Below, piece after piece: positions 1 to 11,309 of a stretch of 64,000 nt of DNA. This DNA comes from Branchiostoma floridae. Lineage: Eukaryota > Chordata > Leptocardii > Amphioxiformes > Branchiostomatidae. The notes under the pieces were generated by a model. The model had not been told where the DNA came from. It searched no databases and saw nothing but the letters and a program-made list of their open reading frames with translations. The translations under genes were made by a program, and so were the position numbers. Positions within the stretch are counted from its first letter, which is position 1. The number at the start of each line of letters is the position of its first letter. The stretch is from NCBI RefSeq assembly GCF_000003815.2, contig NC_049986.1, positions 7,274,307 through 7,338,306 of the forward strand. The letters run 5' to 3'.

Positions 1-165
1 GACAGTCCTACTCACATCTGTTGTGCTATACATGCTACACGTGACAGTCCTACTTTCATCTGTTGTGCTGTACATACTACATGACAGTCCTACTCACATC
101 TGTTGTGCTATACGTGCTACATATGACAGTCCTACTCACATCTGTTGTGCTGTACATAGTTGACA
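1..165. repeat. Tandem repeat (~41 bp x 4) carrying the exon 9 splice donor
   Basis: Four copies of a unit starting gacagtcctact, near 1, 43, 83 and 124. Read on the minus strand, each unit holds the last codons of C9orf78 exon 9 (TACAGCACAACAG or variants) plus the donor. The donor gtgagt is intact in three units and mutated to gaaagt in the second. The duplication therefore spans an exon-intron boundary. Confidence 0.85.
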
Positions 166-3100
166 GCCATGTTGACAGGTACAAAGGATGTTCCCTTGTC
201 CCTTTTCTTCCTCATCTGCTCCTGAAGTCTCTGCTTGGCATCTTCAGTGGCTTCAATATTCCTTATCTTCTCTCTGGAAAAAGTATGGACCACACATTAA
301 TTTTACATCTGCACTATCAACTCTAGTATTGTATCAGCAATAAATACAAACATCATAATTTATGATTAGTGAGTAAACATTTGGCCCCAGTATTGCTATG
401 CTCATCTACACTACATGACACTAAACTACACTACAATATACTGTACACTACACGTACACTACACTAGGCTACATCACAGTTCACTATAGGGGTGGGTACC
501 GGTACAGAAGATTCAGGTCCAGGTCCGGGCATGGACCTAATCCTCTGGACCTGATTCAGTATGTGAAAACTTTTGGATAGATGATACTCAAAACAATGGT
601 CCATTTTGCAACAAGGAAATCTGTTTTTGTGGACTAAGGTGTTCTAATATCCTACAAGGCCTCTGTATGACTGCCTCTGTACGACTGATTATAAAACTTG
701 GTAGAAATGACTATAGACTCTACTCTACTTCGCTCTTGTTATTTTCTTCGACTGGTAAGCCAAAATGTGTGATTACCTGATCACATAATCTGTTCATTTT
801 CCAATAGGTCCAACATCCGGTCGACTGAATTTTTTTCAGGTCCGTTTTTTCTTGACTGGTCCATTAAGAAAAAATGGTTTTGTACCGGTACACCGGTACA
901 CTGGTACCCCTAGTTCACTACACTTAAACTTTCATTATATTACATTACACTACACTTACTACACAACACACAACACTACACACTACGCTACACTACATAG
1001 TTTCAGCAGGGTTTCACTTACTGTATCCCAAGATCCACCTCCGGTATCCCGCTCAGCATCTGATTGGACAACATCTCCTCGGACCTGGTAGATGTGGCAG
1101 CCTTCAGAACAGAGCAAAAGTCAGTACGTTCCACAAGCCCAGAGCTCGCATGTTTCTGGCATGTTTTTTAAAGCACAAAGATTACAAAGCCACTAACAAC
1201 CTAATAAACATTCCAAACTATGGTATGTAAATATACTGTAGATTGTTAAATGGTTGTGAAAGAGATCAAATGGACAATGACCAATAATGATACACATTGA
1301 AACTGTCTATGAAATGTGTACTGCAAAATGTTTTCTTTAGCAAAAGGTTATTTAGCCATTGTATGGATGATATAGAAAAAGAATGTTTATCCATGAGTAA
1401 GACCCCGTTCACACTCAAAAAAATGAAGCGGCTTCAACGTCGAAGCCGCTTCAACGGGCAAGCCGCTTCAAAAAAATTACGTTCACACTCATTTCAGACA
1501 ATCCGATTAATCGCACACAATTCCATACCTGGACTTCAGGTACTTTTTTACAACATTGTTTGTAGGTTTTCTCAAACCCACTCTTAATAGTCTTATATCA
1601 TGATCCAGAGAGAAAGCTGTTCAAAGATATGCTTGTTTTTTGAGATTTTGTTTTAGCTTGCTGTGTTTCCTCTCTCTTCGCGTGATAATTAAAACTTTGT
1701 TTGCTTCCCATTCCACTTGCCTTGACCCTACAGCGATTTTGTTTTCTTTCCAGACATTATCATTGGGCACAAAAATCAGTAACGTGAGCAAACCTGTCAG
1801 TGTGGCGTGTGTTCCTGCTCCCGATACCTGGATATATAACCTCCAACAGGGGGCAAATCGGAAATTTGCATAGAATCTATCCCACGTTGCGTTCACACTC
1901 GCGATTTCAGCCAAGAGGCTTGTTCACAAGTGTCTCAAACTACCTCCCAGGGATGGATTGAAAACGAGCCGGATCGGTGAAAATCCAAGCCGCTTGGAGC
2001 GTTCACATTCAAGAAAACGATCCGGATCAAGCGGCTTCGACATTGAAGCCGCTTCATTTTTTTGAGTGTGAACGGGGTCTAAGTGAGTGAGTGAGTGGGT
2101 GCGTGCATGATTGAGTGAGTGTGAGTAAGTGAGTGCTTGAGTGAGTGGGTAGGTGGGTGAGTGAGTGCATGAGTTAGTGAGTGGGTGTGAGTGAGTGGGT
2201 GTGAGTGAGTAAGTGAGTGAGTAAGTGAGTGAGTGAATGAGTGAGTGAGTGAGTGAGCGAGCGAGCGAGAGAGTGAGTGAGTGATTACAGATTTAAAGAC
2301 AAAAGAAAATCCAACCTTACCTTTAATCTGTCTGGTAGTTCATACAGCAAGTCTTCAGCTCCTTTTATCCTAGGAATAAGCAGCACCAAAATTTGTATTA
2401 CTCAATTAGATACAATAATTGTAGCAACAAGAAAGCTGTAACAGTCAGTCCTTTGAATGTCCAAAGTGTGTTTGATACATAAGGTTGCCAAAATTATGTC
2501 CAATATTCAATCATATTGCGACATTCTAGATACAATTCCTAGCAGCTGAAACTTGGATTGAAATCGACTAATCAATGCAAGCATTATATTTCTTGGTCAT
2601 ATATTATAGTATTTTATAGTATTTATACTTCTACCATAGTATTTATACTTCTACCATAGTTAAAACAAATAATCTATAGGAGAGACACAAGGTTTATCCA
2701 ACAATGCACAACAAATGTGAAGGGAGAAAACGCATATTTTGTCACTTTCCTCGTCAGTTTTGTTGGATATCTACATTTATGTTACAATATGGGAAGACAT
2801 TTAGGTAACATCTTTAAGACAAGAGTAACATCTTCATTCATGGGAAGACATTTAGGTAACATCTTTAAGACAAGAGTAACATCTTCATTCATGGGAAGAC
2901 ATTTAGGTAACATCTTTAAGACAAGAGTAACATCTTCATTCATGGGAAGACATTTAGGTAACATCTTTAAGACAAGAGTAACATCTTCACTTACTTTGCT
3001 TGGCTAGCCTCCTTTTCCTTTTCTTGGCCTTTCCTTTTCTTCATTTCCACTTCAATGTACTTCATCCTGAATGAAGAAGATTTCACAAAGAATACTTCAT

Positions 3101-6100
3101 TGCACATTTTTCTCTTTGTTGGAAATTTTCATCTCATAGGTGTATCATTAGCGTGCAAATTCCATTACCTAACTCATTTACTCCATTTGGTATATCTATT
3201 TGCTTGTATCATATTTCTTTGGTTTGTTGTGTAATTTTTTTTATCATAGATCATGCACTTAAGTTGATTTTAGCCTGTTTTATGTTCATGTACAGAGGGC
3301 ACATTGGAAAACACACTACCAGTGACATATTCGTCCCTGGATAGATAATAATTTGAAATTAATATCAAAACCAGAAGTTCTTCTAGACTACCATATAGAA
3401 AGCTCTTAGGGGCCAATAGTTGACCTTGTTCTTGGCCATTTTGCCAACACATACCCACATACCATACATGTACGTTATAACAATCCATCCTTGTGTTATG
3501 CAGTCTACAAAGATACATACAAGCAAACCCACAAATGGCATAAAAAATGTGAAAAACATAATTTTCTTGGTGAGATTAAATGTTAAAAGAACAAGGTCCC
3601 TTGGCTTTAAGACATAGGAAGTCTTACATTTCCGCATGTTCATCTCTGGTGTTGGTCTCGGCTGAGAAGGATGTTCCCAAGTCTGACAGGTCTTTGTCAT
3701 CTTCTTCTCCTGTCCTGTTGGTGTTTTACAAAGGAAATATGTATCAATACAGTAGTTATGATATAGTTATATGGATGTTTACACGAGGGACTTGAGGACT
3801 TTTGCCCTGTTGATATTGACACAGAGCACTGGGATGACCTTGCAAATGACAGATCCAGCGGAGATGCACACTATCCAGGCAGCTGAAATCAGGAGAAACC
3901 AGACTGATGCACATGGCAGAAGACAAGTGGATCCTGCGAAAAGAACTCTGCAACAGACCTGAGTCAGCTTACAGATGTACCCTACATGTATGTGGCAGAG
4001 ACTGTCATTGTCCTATAGGACTTTTTAGCCACAGCTAACACTGTAGAGCTGATATCGGATAGGATTTTACCATGGTCAGTATTGACTGAAGGAGGCCATA
4101 TATATATATATCAAACAGACATGGTAGTAAATTTGTAGGATATATCTATCACACCAGAAACTGTCTACAATGTAGTTGTCATTCACAGTGATAATCAGTT
4201 AAGCAAAGGACATCCACCAAGTAGGAACAATTAGTCCATGGGCCAGGACCCCAAAAGTAAACATCCTTTTATTACTGAAAAGCTATTTTGGATACATTTT
4301 GGATATCATTTTACAGCGGTTTATGATTCAGTTATACCCCCTTTCCACTAGGACGGCGCTCTCGCCGCGCTCTCTCTGTGACATAGAATTTGACAGATCA
4401 TTCAACGAATTGTATAGAAAAGAAACTATTTTTTTACACTTTGTGTGCTTTGCTGTCCTCTCAGTCACACTTTGATATGCTGTATGATATACCCAGTATG
4501 AAATCAAATTAAGGTTACACATATCCTATTTAGGTCGCAGTGAGAGCGCAGCGCGATCGCCGTCTAGTGGAAAGGGGGCCTTACAACAGTGAGATTTCCA
4601 CAAAACGTATTCAGACTAACTTGAAAATATCTTAGTCTTATTTGATGGGAAGTAGGCCAGAATTCTATAATTGTAAACACCAAATAAGTAACTGGTTTAT
4701 CGATTCATAAACCCACAGATGTGGAGAAACAGATTATCATACAACAATGAAAAATAAATCATATATATGTTGGATGATAACATTTGCTTTTGAGTTTGCT
4801 TTACAAGCAATATGTAATCATCACTGGTAGCCTGCCGCCGATAGAACACCAAACTTGCAGGCATTCGGACCCATAAGCCTTGTTTTTCCTCCCTGTTTAG
4901 AAGTATTATATAGACTTAGACATTAATAGTTTGGCAAGCCATCCACCGACAGTCAAAACACTCCGCGTCACAAAAAATGTATGTAATAACAAACATTTTC
5001 ATTTGTGACATTTGAAAATTGTTGAAGAAACCTATAAACATACATCAATACAGATACTTGGTGCAAAACACATAATTAATCGAGTCAAATCTGGTCTAAG
5101 GTTTGTGTCCGTTCATTTGGGTCACTTCTTCTACTGTAACTGTAAAAGTCTTTCAAGGTTATTATATAACATATGTAACATATCAAAAGAAAATTATTTT
5201 ATTATAAATCTCATTTCGAGGCATCTTCATCATTTTACAGTGAATTTTCATAAAATGACATCGCTGCGATTTCCGATAACAAGTTCCTTTAGTCTAGAAA
5301 CGCAACAGTGACGCAAGTAAGTGGGATTGCAACAGAAAATCGGCGAAAAGAACAACAGTTAATCTCGAACCAGATCCACGGTGCGTAATGTATAGTATCA
5401 AACTCCCCTCCGGTGCCCGTTTGACTCCCTTAGCCGGCTATACTCCCTGGCCAGCTTTGATACTATCTTATGGCACCGTAGGATCTGCTTGGAGATTACG
5501 CAACAGTGACACAGTGGGCGGACCCCGCAGTGACGCAAGCGTGACGCGAGTCTAGTGGGAGCGCACCTTAAAGAAGACAAGGGTCGAATATCGCGTTTAT
5601 CAAGACTCTCCTAATATATATGCAAATGACGGAGCAGGGCCTGCCATGGGGTGTCGGGTTTTACTATGCGATAGCAACACATTTCCATTAGATCTCCTTC
5701 TGATTAAATTCTAACAGTTTCTTCATCATACTTGGTTACATGTATGATATTGATAATGAAGTAGCAGTTGTTTAAAAGTGTAAGATCGTCTTTATTTCTT
5801 CTAAATGAGATAGTATACAATGCGTGACACCAAAGCATGGCTTTTAGCGTCCAGATCTAACAGATATGCCTGTGCGTGACTTCTTCAACACTGATAATGA
5901 TCTGATAAACAAACATTCATGCCATGAATATTTGTGCACAGGCTTTTACTGGCACGACAATGGTCATGGTCATGGGACAAAATAGTAAACATTTGCGACC
6001 TGCATACTGCTCGGTTCTGCTTTTGTATCTTGTACAATATAATGTTTACATAAATAAGCATAGTACCGACCATGCTGGGGTGACGGTAAAGAAGGGAAGG

Positions 6101-9100
6101 GTCGAATTGTTTATCAAGACTCTCCTAATATATATGCAAATGGCGGAGCAGGACCTCTATCCTGCCATGGGGTGTCGGGTTTTACTACGCGATAGCAACA
6201 CATTTCGATTAGATCTACTTCTCATTCAATTCTAACAGTTTCTTCATCATTCTTGGTTACATTTATGATACTGATAATGAATAAGAAGCTATCTTAAGGG
6301 GTAATATCGTCTTTATTTGTTATAAATGAGATACTATGCGTAGCACTGAATGAACTTGCATGACAATTGGCTCCTTGCCTTGTTTTGAATGTCAAGCTCC
6401 AACAGATATGCCTGTAGGTGACTTCTCCTGCACTGATAATGATCTCTGAAACAATCGGCCGTGCCATGAATATGAGTGCATCGGCCGTAACTGCCACTGG
6501 ATCATAGCATGTATAAATTGCCGTGCAGCTCACTTGTCATCTGTACACAAAGTAAAGTACAGAATACTTCTTGTGCTGTAGTTCTGTACAGCGTAATTCT
6601 GTTCAAGCATCTTATGTTCGTATCTTCAGCAGATCTATGAGGGTAGCCATCGCAATTTCAGTAATTTTCGGCCATAACTTGATTTTAATTTCGAGGGCCT
6701 CTTAGGGCGGCCCCAAACCTCAATAACGAAGAAAACTCAAGGGTTTTAATCATATGGCTGTTCATAGTTCCAAATGCATAATCACACATACAAAGAATGA
6801 CCCAATTTGGCCTACCCCAACCTTCCGACTTCAGCATAGTTTGCCTGGTTTTCTCGTGCAATATTTTTTGAAGATTACACTCATCTGTACGAACTGATGA
6901 GCGTAATCTTCAAAGACTGTCACATTTTTATCAAGATGGCAGGAGCAAAATTACGTGTCAGAGAACTTGGTCAAGAAAATTACAATGTACTTGTATTCAT
7001 ACCAGAGTAGCCTTGTAGCTTTGTTATGGTCTTGTTTCTAGATAAATTTTCAATATGCATGACGTAGTACTGCATCAAAGTGTCCTTTGTACTAAATGGT
7101 GTCACATGGGTGGAGTCCTGGTAAGCCACATAAGGAACCTTTTTCATTGTTTACGATATAATAGACATACGCAGTGATTTAGTTAGGTATGCTTTTATAA
7201 TAGACATACGCAGTGATTTAGTTAGGTATCTATTAAAAGACGTTAAAGAGCAAAAATAAAATGTGTAAAATCAAGGTAATTCATTTTCAGGTATCCTCAT
7301 ATCCCCCATGTAGAGCCCAAATTAACAATTCCAATCAATTATGATATTTTTTACAGTTATTAGTGTGATTTACAAGATGACAGGAGCAAAATCACGTGTC
7401 AGAAAACTAAACTCCCTGCTTTTCTTTGCTTGAAACAGAACTGAGTACATCCTTAGCAACGGCCTCATCAACAGTTTTGCTAATGATTCTGAAAGATAAT
7501 AACGTACAACATATTTCTGCATCTGTTAAACGTTGAACATTACAACACTATTCCTCATATTTCTACTGAGGTAATCAGAGAAAATACTACAGAAAAGTTA
7601 GTTCTTTGTATCAGTTTTGTTGTGGAGTACGATCTAAAACCTCCTTAACAACAGCCTTAGCAACGGCCTTAGCAACGATATTGTCACTACAAGCTGGCAG
7701 GTGTGTCATTGTTCACACATTCATATCTCCGTATTTTGTTGACGGATTTTGATCATTTAAAGTTTGATATGCAGTGTATGATACGGACGGTAAGTCTAAC
7801 TCATCAGGCAAGGCCCCATATGTAATGTGAATTAATGCACGATATTGGAAAGTAAAGTATATATTTTTGACGAGAAAATTACTAAAAAATCCGATTTTAG
7901 GTGGTCATAATTTTGTGTTGAATCATGATATCGAAAATCAATTGATATTTTTATGATCCTCTTAGCGGGTTAGTAGCCTGTGAATTTTCATGGAAAAATA
8001 TTGATGTTTAATTTTTTGCCCCTCCCCACTGTTTAAGCCATGAAATTTCCGAATCATTTAGGTGGTGATAGGTTTGAAGGCTGATAGCCGGTAGAAAGCT
8101 ACCATACCAGAATGGCTATCACATCAGAATATATGCCACAGGCCTTCTGCTATTAAAAAATAACAATGAGAATTTGCCACCCCGGAGGTACCGATTTTTC
8201 CTCTGGCCCATGGACTAAATGTACATTGTAGTATATGTCTAAGTCATATATGTACAGTTCCAATTTTGCCTGACAATGTACATTTGTGCAGATTTGGATG
8301 TTTAAAATATGTAGTAAAATCGGTCCTTCCTGCTATATATAAACATTGTAGTACTTTGAGACTCGTGAATCGTCGATTCAGTCAGATTGCAATCTCTACA
8401 TTTAACGTTACACATACATGTATTGTATACCAAAGAGAAGAAAAAAACATTGATACCTGTCTCTGTTTCTGTCTTTGATGGCTTTCATGTCCACCATTCC
8501 TCCAGTCCTTAACTTGAAGGGGTCATTCTAAAGGGTGGAAGAGGGACGTTATTATAACAAAAAATACTTTCCTTCAAATATTGAGTGTCGATCATCACGT
8601 ATTTCACTTCATCGAACCCGACTGCCATGTTTCTTCACCGGGTCATATACTATAGACCTGTGGGTCTTGTTCACATATAGTAACTCTTACCATAAGTGAG
8701 TGGGGACTTTTTATATCATAGCTCTGGGTATGAGAGGAGTTAAACAAACAGTATATATACCAATATAAAAATGTACGTATATAAAAAAAGTTAACGTCCT
8801 TGGTTTGATGAGGTGAAATGGTCCAGGTGAAATATATGGGGATTGAACAGTGGTGGTGCAGCTAGTGCAGGGGGCTGTGGACCCCGAAAATGCCTGGGCC
8901 ACTAGATACAGCTGTTGGACAGCGAGGGACACAGAGTTTGGCAATCAATGAGTGTAGTGACACGTTTACCAGTCTAGTAGAACATTTTTCTATTTGCCAT
9001 AATGCAGACACCATGGCTGTTGATAGGACTAATGTATGCAAAAGCCCTCCAATGCGGCTAAATAAGTAATTGTAACATACACAAAAAAATCTATTTAACG

Positions 9101-10016
9101 TTTCTTGATCTTTTGTACAATAGAATCACTTAATTTGTGATAAAGGAATCTGAAAGTTGTACATGACAATCAACATTACAAGGATAATTTGCTTATCCAC
9201 AAATGAATCTTATACAATTTCTGAACATAACTTACAACGAGAGCAGCATTTCCTGAAAGCTTCTTTCCCAGAGCCAAGGCTGTCGCACTGTGTTGAAAAA
9301 TGATAATGGCAAAAATATGGGTCATGTGCAATACAGAAAATTATCTTCCTTTCTTTCAAAATTTCCATGATCTGAATTAGAAATTCCATACAGATCAGAA
9401 CACATGTGTGGCAACAGGAATTCTAGGTAATGCCAAAGGTATTAAGGCCTCGAAAAAGAAAGCAGTCTTTGCCTCGGCCATTGTTGCATTTGCATATCAA
9501 CGTTCCGGCGGGTTTTGTTTACTGTTTGTGGGCCTTTACCTTTGATATATTTCCTAGAATTCCTGTCGCCGCACATGCAATTCTGACCTCTGTGACAAGG
9601 CTTATAACGTATACAAATACAGCCATCTTTACAAAGAGCTTGTACCTGACTCCTTTAGGTCGCTGTCGAAATTTCTGAGCTTCCTTCGCCTCCTCCAGAA
9701 TCGAACTGTAATTTAAAATGCATCATATTTACCAGTATTTACTTGGTACTGCGTAACAGACTGGTAGAAAAAGGAAGAGACCTACTAGTACCATAATGTA
9801 GTGGGGAGGGGGGCATCTAAAGTATGTACAGTACTAGTTTTCACAACGTTTACAAGCGTTTCAAACGACATTTGCAGATGTAAATCATTCTTTCTAAGGC
9901 GGAACACGATAGAAACGGTGGCGACCATGTACAGACCTCACTTCCTGCACAGATTCGTCTTCTTCGTCACTGGAATCGCGGCGACGACGGAAATTTTTAC
10001 GCTTTTGCGACGCCAT
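140..10016 (-). CDS. C9orf78: TLS1/C9orf78 homologue, 3' end beyond window
   Basis: Nuclear spliceosome-associated protein family. Nine exons spliced by hand, all GT-AG and in frame: 9937-10016, 9646-9705, 9236-9287, 8457-8527, 3628-3714, 2995-3066, 2321-2369, 1022-1101 and 140-273. They give 228 residues plus one base; the human protein is about 289, so roughly the last 60 residues lie left of base 1. The start ATG (10014-10016) opens with MASQKRKNFRRRRDSS and an acidic DEEDE run, as in the human N-terminus. Further family landmarks are GTSFSAETN (exon 5), MMKYIE plus KKRKG (exon 6), AEDLLYELP (exon 7), EEMLSNQMLSGIPEVDLGI (exon 8) and NMAVNYVQHNR (exon 9). Intron 4 is unusually large (8456-3715) and holds repeats and two exon-like pieces. 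Identity is very secure. The only weak donor is that of exon 1 (GAG|gtctgt). Confidence 0.95.
274..1021 (-). other. C9orf78 intron 8: simple repeats and a TIR element
   Basis: Holds degenerate cacta/ctacact runs (about 400-480 and 910-1000) on either side of a short transposon-like element at 489-910. No other coding signal is seen. Confidence 0.6.
489..910. mobile_element. Non-autonomous TIR element (MITE), TA-flanked
   Basis: The left end ggggtgggtaccggtac and the right end accggtacactggtacccc are imperfect inverted repeats, flanked by TA at 487-488 and 911-912. The interior carries aggtccaggtccgg motifs that recur near 40,300. No transposase ORF. Confidence 0.6.
1401..2079. mobile_element. 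Harbinger-like MITE with TAA target duplication
   Basis: Terminal inverted repeats gaccccgttcacactc and gagtgtgaacggggtc are followed inward by matching subterminal blocks (tgaagcggcttcaa). TAA at 1398-1400 and 2080-2082 fits the 3 bp TWA duplication typical of PIF/Harbinger elements. About 680 bp with no transposase, so non-autonomous. Confidence 0.75.
2083..2284. repeat. (GTGA)n-type microsatellite
   Basis: Long run of gtga/gagt tetranucleotides with interruptions, directly beside the Harbinger-like element and inside C9orf78 intron 7. Confidence 0.9.
2789..2989. repeat. 51 bp minisatellite, about four copies
   Basis: The unit begins atgggaagacatttaggtaa and repeats nearly without change. 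It lies just inside the donor of C9orf78 exon 6 (exon end at 2995). Because 51 is a multiple of 3, it produces open reading frames on both strands, which are not genes. Confidence 0.95.
4335..4580. mobile_element. MITE with ccctttccactag termini
   Basis: Left end taccccctttccactag and right end ctagtggaaagggggcc are inverted repeats, with gacggcg/cgccgtc just inside. The interior (tttgacagatcattcaacgaa) resembles sequence near 31,230, so the family is dispersed. Lies in C9orf78 intron 4. Confidence 0.65.
5380..5494. mobile_element. Degraded TIR element, same family as 22,140-22,304
   Basis: Contains atagtatcaaactcccctc, ctccctggccagctttgatact and gtaggatctgcttggag, which match the better preserved copy at 22,140-22,304. 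In C9orf78 intron 4. Confidence 0.5.
5583..6540. repeat. Diverged tandem duplication of a ~520 bp intronic block
   Basis: The block starting gggtcgaatatcgcgtttat (5581) recurs as gggtcgaattgtttatcaag near 6108. The copies share tcaagactctcctaatatat, ccatggggtgtcgggtttta and cagatatgcctgt in the same order. No coding sequence is apparent; it lies in C9orf78 intron 4. Confidence 0.75.
6870..6911. repeat. Hairpin-forming inverted repeat
   Basis: Arms gaagattac-ctcat and atgag-gtaatcttc around a short loop, each with one unpaired base. In C9orf78 intron 4; no known function. Confidence 0.6.
7157..7229. repeat. ~40 bp tandem duplication
   Basis: The block ataatagacatacgcagtga followed by tttagttaggtat occurs twice in direct succession. 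Confidence 0.85.
7407..7488 (-). CDS. Candidate alternative terminal exon A of C9orf78
   Basis: Acceptor ttatctttcag is followed by 82 bases that join exon 4 (phase: AG of an arginine codon) in frame, add 26 residues beginning IISKTVDEAVAKDVL and then stop. Use of this exon would truncate the protein after about 85 residues and give it a short helical tail. Its sequence resembles exon-like piece B at 7611-7686. There is no homology to the conserved C9orf78 tail, so this is a hypothesis from phase and splice sites only. It could also belong to a nested gene or be chance. Confidence 0.3.
7611..7686 (-). CDS. Candidate alternative terminal exon B of C9orf78
   Basis: Acceptor cagcttgtag is followed by 76 bases that also join exon 4 in frame, adding 24 residues beginning DNIVAKAVAKAVVKEVL before a TGA stop. 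It shares the GAGGCCGTTGCTAAGG-type core with piece A, suggesting exon duplication. The peptide is an amphipathic helix in which small and hydrophobic residues fall in the spacing known for AKAP helices that bind PKA RII subunits. No expression evidence is available. Confidence 0.3.
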
Positions 10017-10277
10017 CTTGGGGTTATTTGAGGTCACGGACCATGATCCTCCAATTCCTCCAAGCAGATGTAAGGGTTGGGCTCTGTCTCATATAGCCGA
10101 TCGGCCCAGGAGTCTGCAAGATCTAAAGTACAAATTTTGACAGTACTATACGCCGATACGCCTGATGTTATGTCGGACATCGAGCGATATGATAAGCGAT
10201 ATAATAAGCTCCCGATCCAGAGCCACGTAACGTTTATTACGTCACAATATTTTCCGGGGAGAAATAATTACTCCGGC

Positions 10278-10448
10278 TACTCTCCAAGCAGAGGTTAGGC
10301 TCCGATTTTTTTTTTTGACGTTTTATTAGTCTTTTTTTCGGGTTTTCTATGCGTGACATCAAGTAAGAGTACAAAATAGAAAGCCCGATAAAATCGACTA
10401 AAAAACGTCAAAAAAACACCCTGAGCCTATCTTTTGCTTAGAAAGTAA
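10278..10448. mobile_element. Palindromic MITE, degraded copy
   Basis: Starts tactctccaagcagaggtta and contains tagaaagcccgataaaa. Same family as the intact copy at 24,844-25,045, but its right arm is mutated. Confidence 0.7.
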
Positions 10449-10608
10449 CTCAGGCGACCCTCTGATGATCAATTAGCAACGCGAATACAGCCGAAGATCC
10501 CTGACGGTATGACATAGACGATCATAGACATGGACATGGGATTTACATTTTGCAACGTAAGTATGTGCATTATGTATTTTACATATTAGGCCATGTTGAT
10601 TTGATTAT

Positions 10609-10993
10609 ATGGATGACATCCTCTGGGAATCCCAAAAATGACACGAGCGTGCGAATTAAAAAGTTGCCTTCATTATGAAATCTTAGGGTTCAGGAAGCTT
10701 GAACCAAGCAGAGAATACCGAACAATAAATTCGTCATCTTTGTTGTCATATCTTCTTCTTTGACCTTGAAATTGACGCTGATATAACAATATGTTTTCAT
10801 ATATGTATTTCCTTTATCAACAGCATGTATTTGCAAGGAGGTTGAAAGAGGCCCTCTTTCAACCTCCTTGGTTTTTGCTCCTTTTCCTGCTGCTTTGTAC
10901 GATGTAAAGCATGCATGGCTAAAAACTTTTTAATCTATTTTTGGAAACGGCCTAAAATTGATGCGCGCGCGGATGCCATCCATATAATCAAAT
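10609..10993. mobile_element. ~390 bp TIR element
   Basis: Left terminus atttgattatatggatgac and right terminus gccatccatataatcaaat are inverted repeats. Homologous ends occur at 26,648-27,037, including the subterminal gcgcgc block. No ORF. Confidence 0.65.
10834..10870. repeat. Perfect palindrome with CAAGGAG tips
   Basis: Arms of 18 bp (caaggaggttgaaagagg and its exact complement) around one base. Related palindromes lie at 39,328-39,362 and 53,176-53,206. Confidence 0.85.
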
Positions 10994-11120
10994 CAATTGG
11001 GGATTTTAAATCTTGGTAAATAATCTTAATTTCAAGCGTGTGACAAACACCATATACTTTTAACTTGGCTAGGGGCAGACATTTTCTTTGAAAAATTATA
11101 TAAGATTTTATATGACGTAA

Positions 11121-11309
11121 GTTCACCTTTATCCGCGGGGTAACCAATACTCTGTTTAAAAAAAACAGTGTATTCAGGGATATCAAGTCGATGTACGTTG
11201 GTTTCAAATTAGAAAAATGTCGCAGTTTGAAACCACCGCTCACCGAATCGATATCCCCAAATAATGTTTTTGAAAACAACGAAGGTCAAACCGCGGATAA
11301 AGGTGAACT
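11121..11309. mobile_element. MITE family A (gttcacctttatccgcgg ends)
   Basis: Ends gttcacctttatccgcgggg and ccgcggataaaggtgaac are inverted repeats; inner blocks gggatatcaagtcgat and atcgatatcccc pair as well. Other copies: 22,803-23,214, 38,455-38,658 and 49,817-50,051. Confidence 0.8.

Noticed and set aside
2717-3007. Open frame with four copies of a 17-residue repeat
   Set aside because: Product of the 51 bp intronic minisatellite; both strands are open because the unit is a multiple of three.
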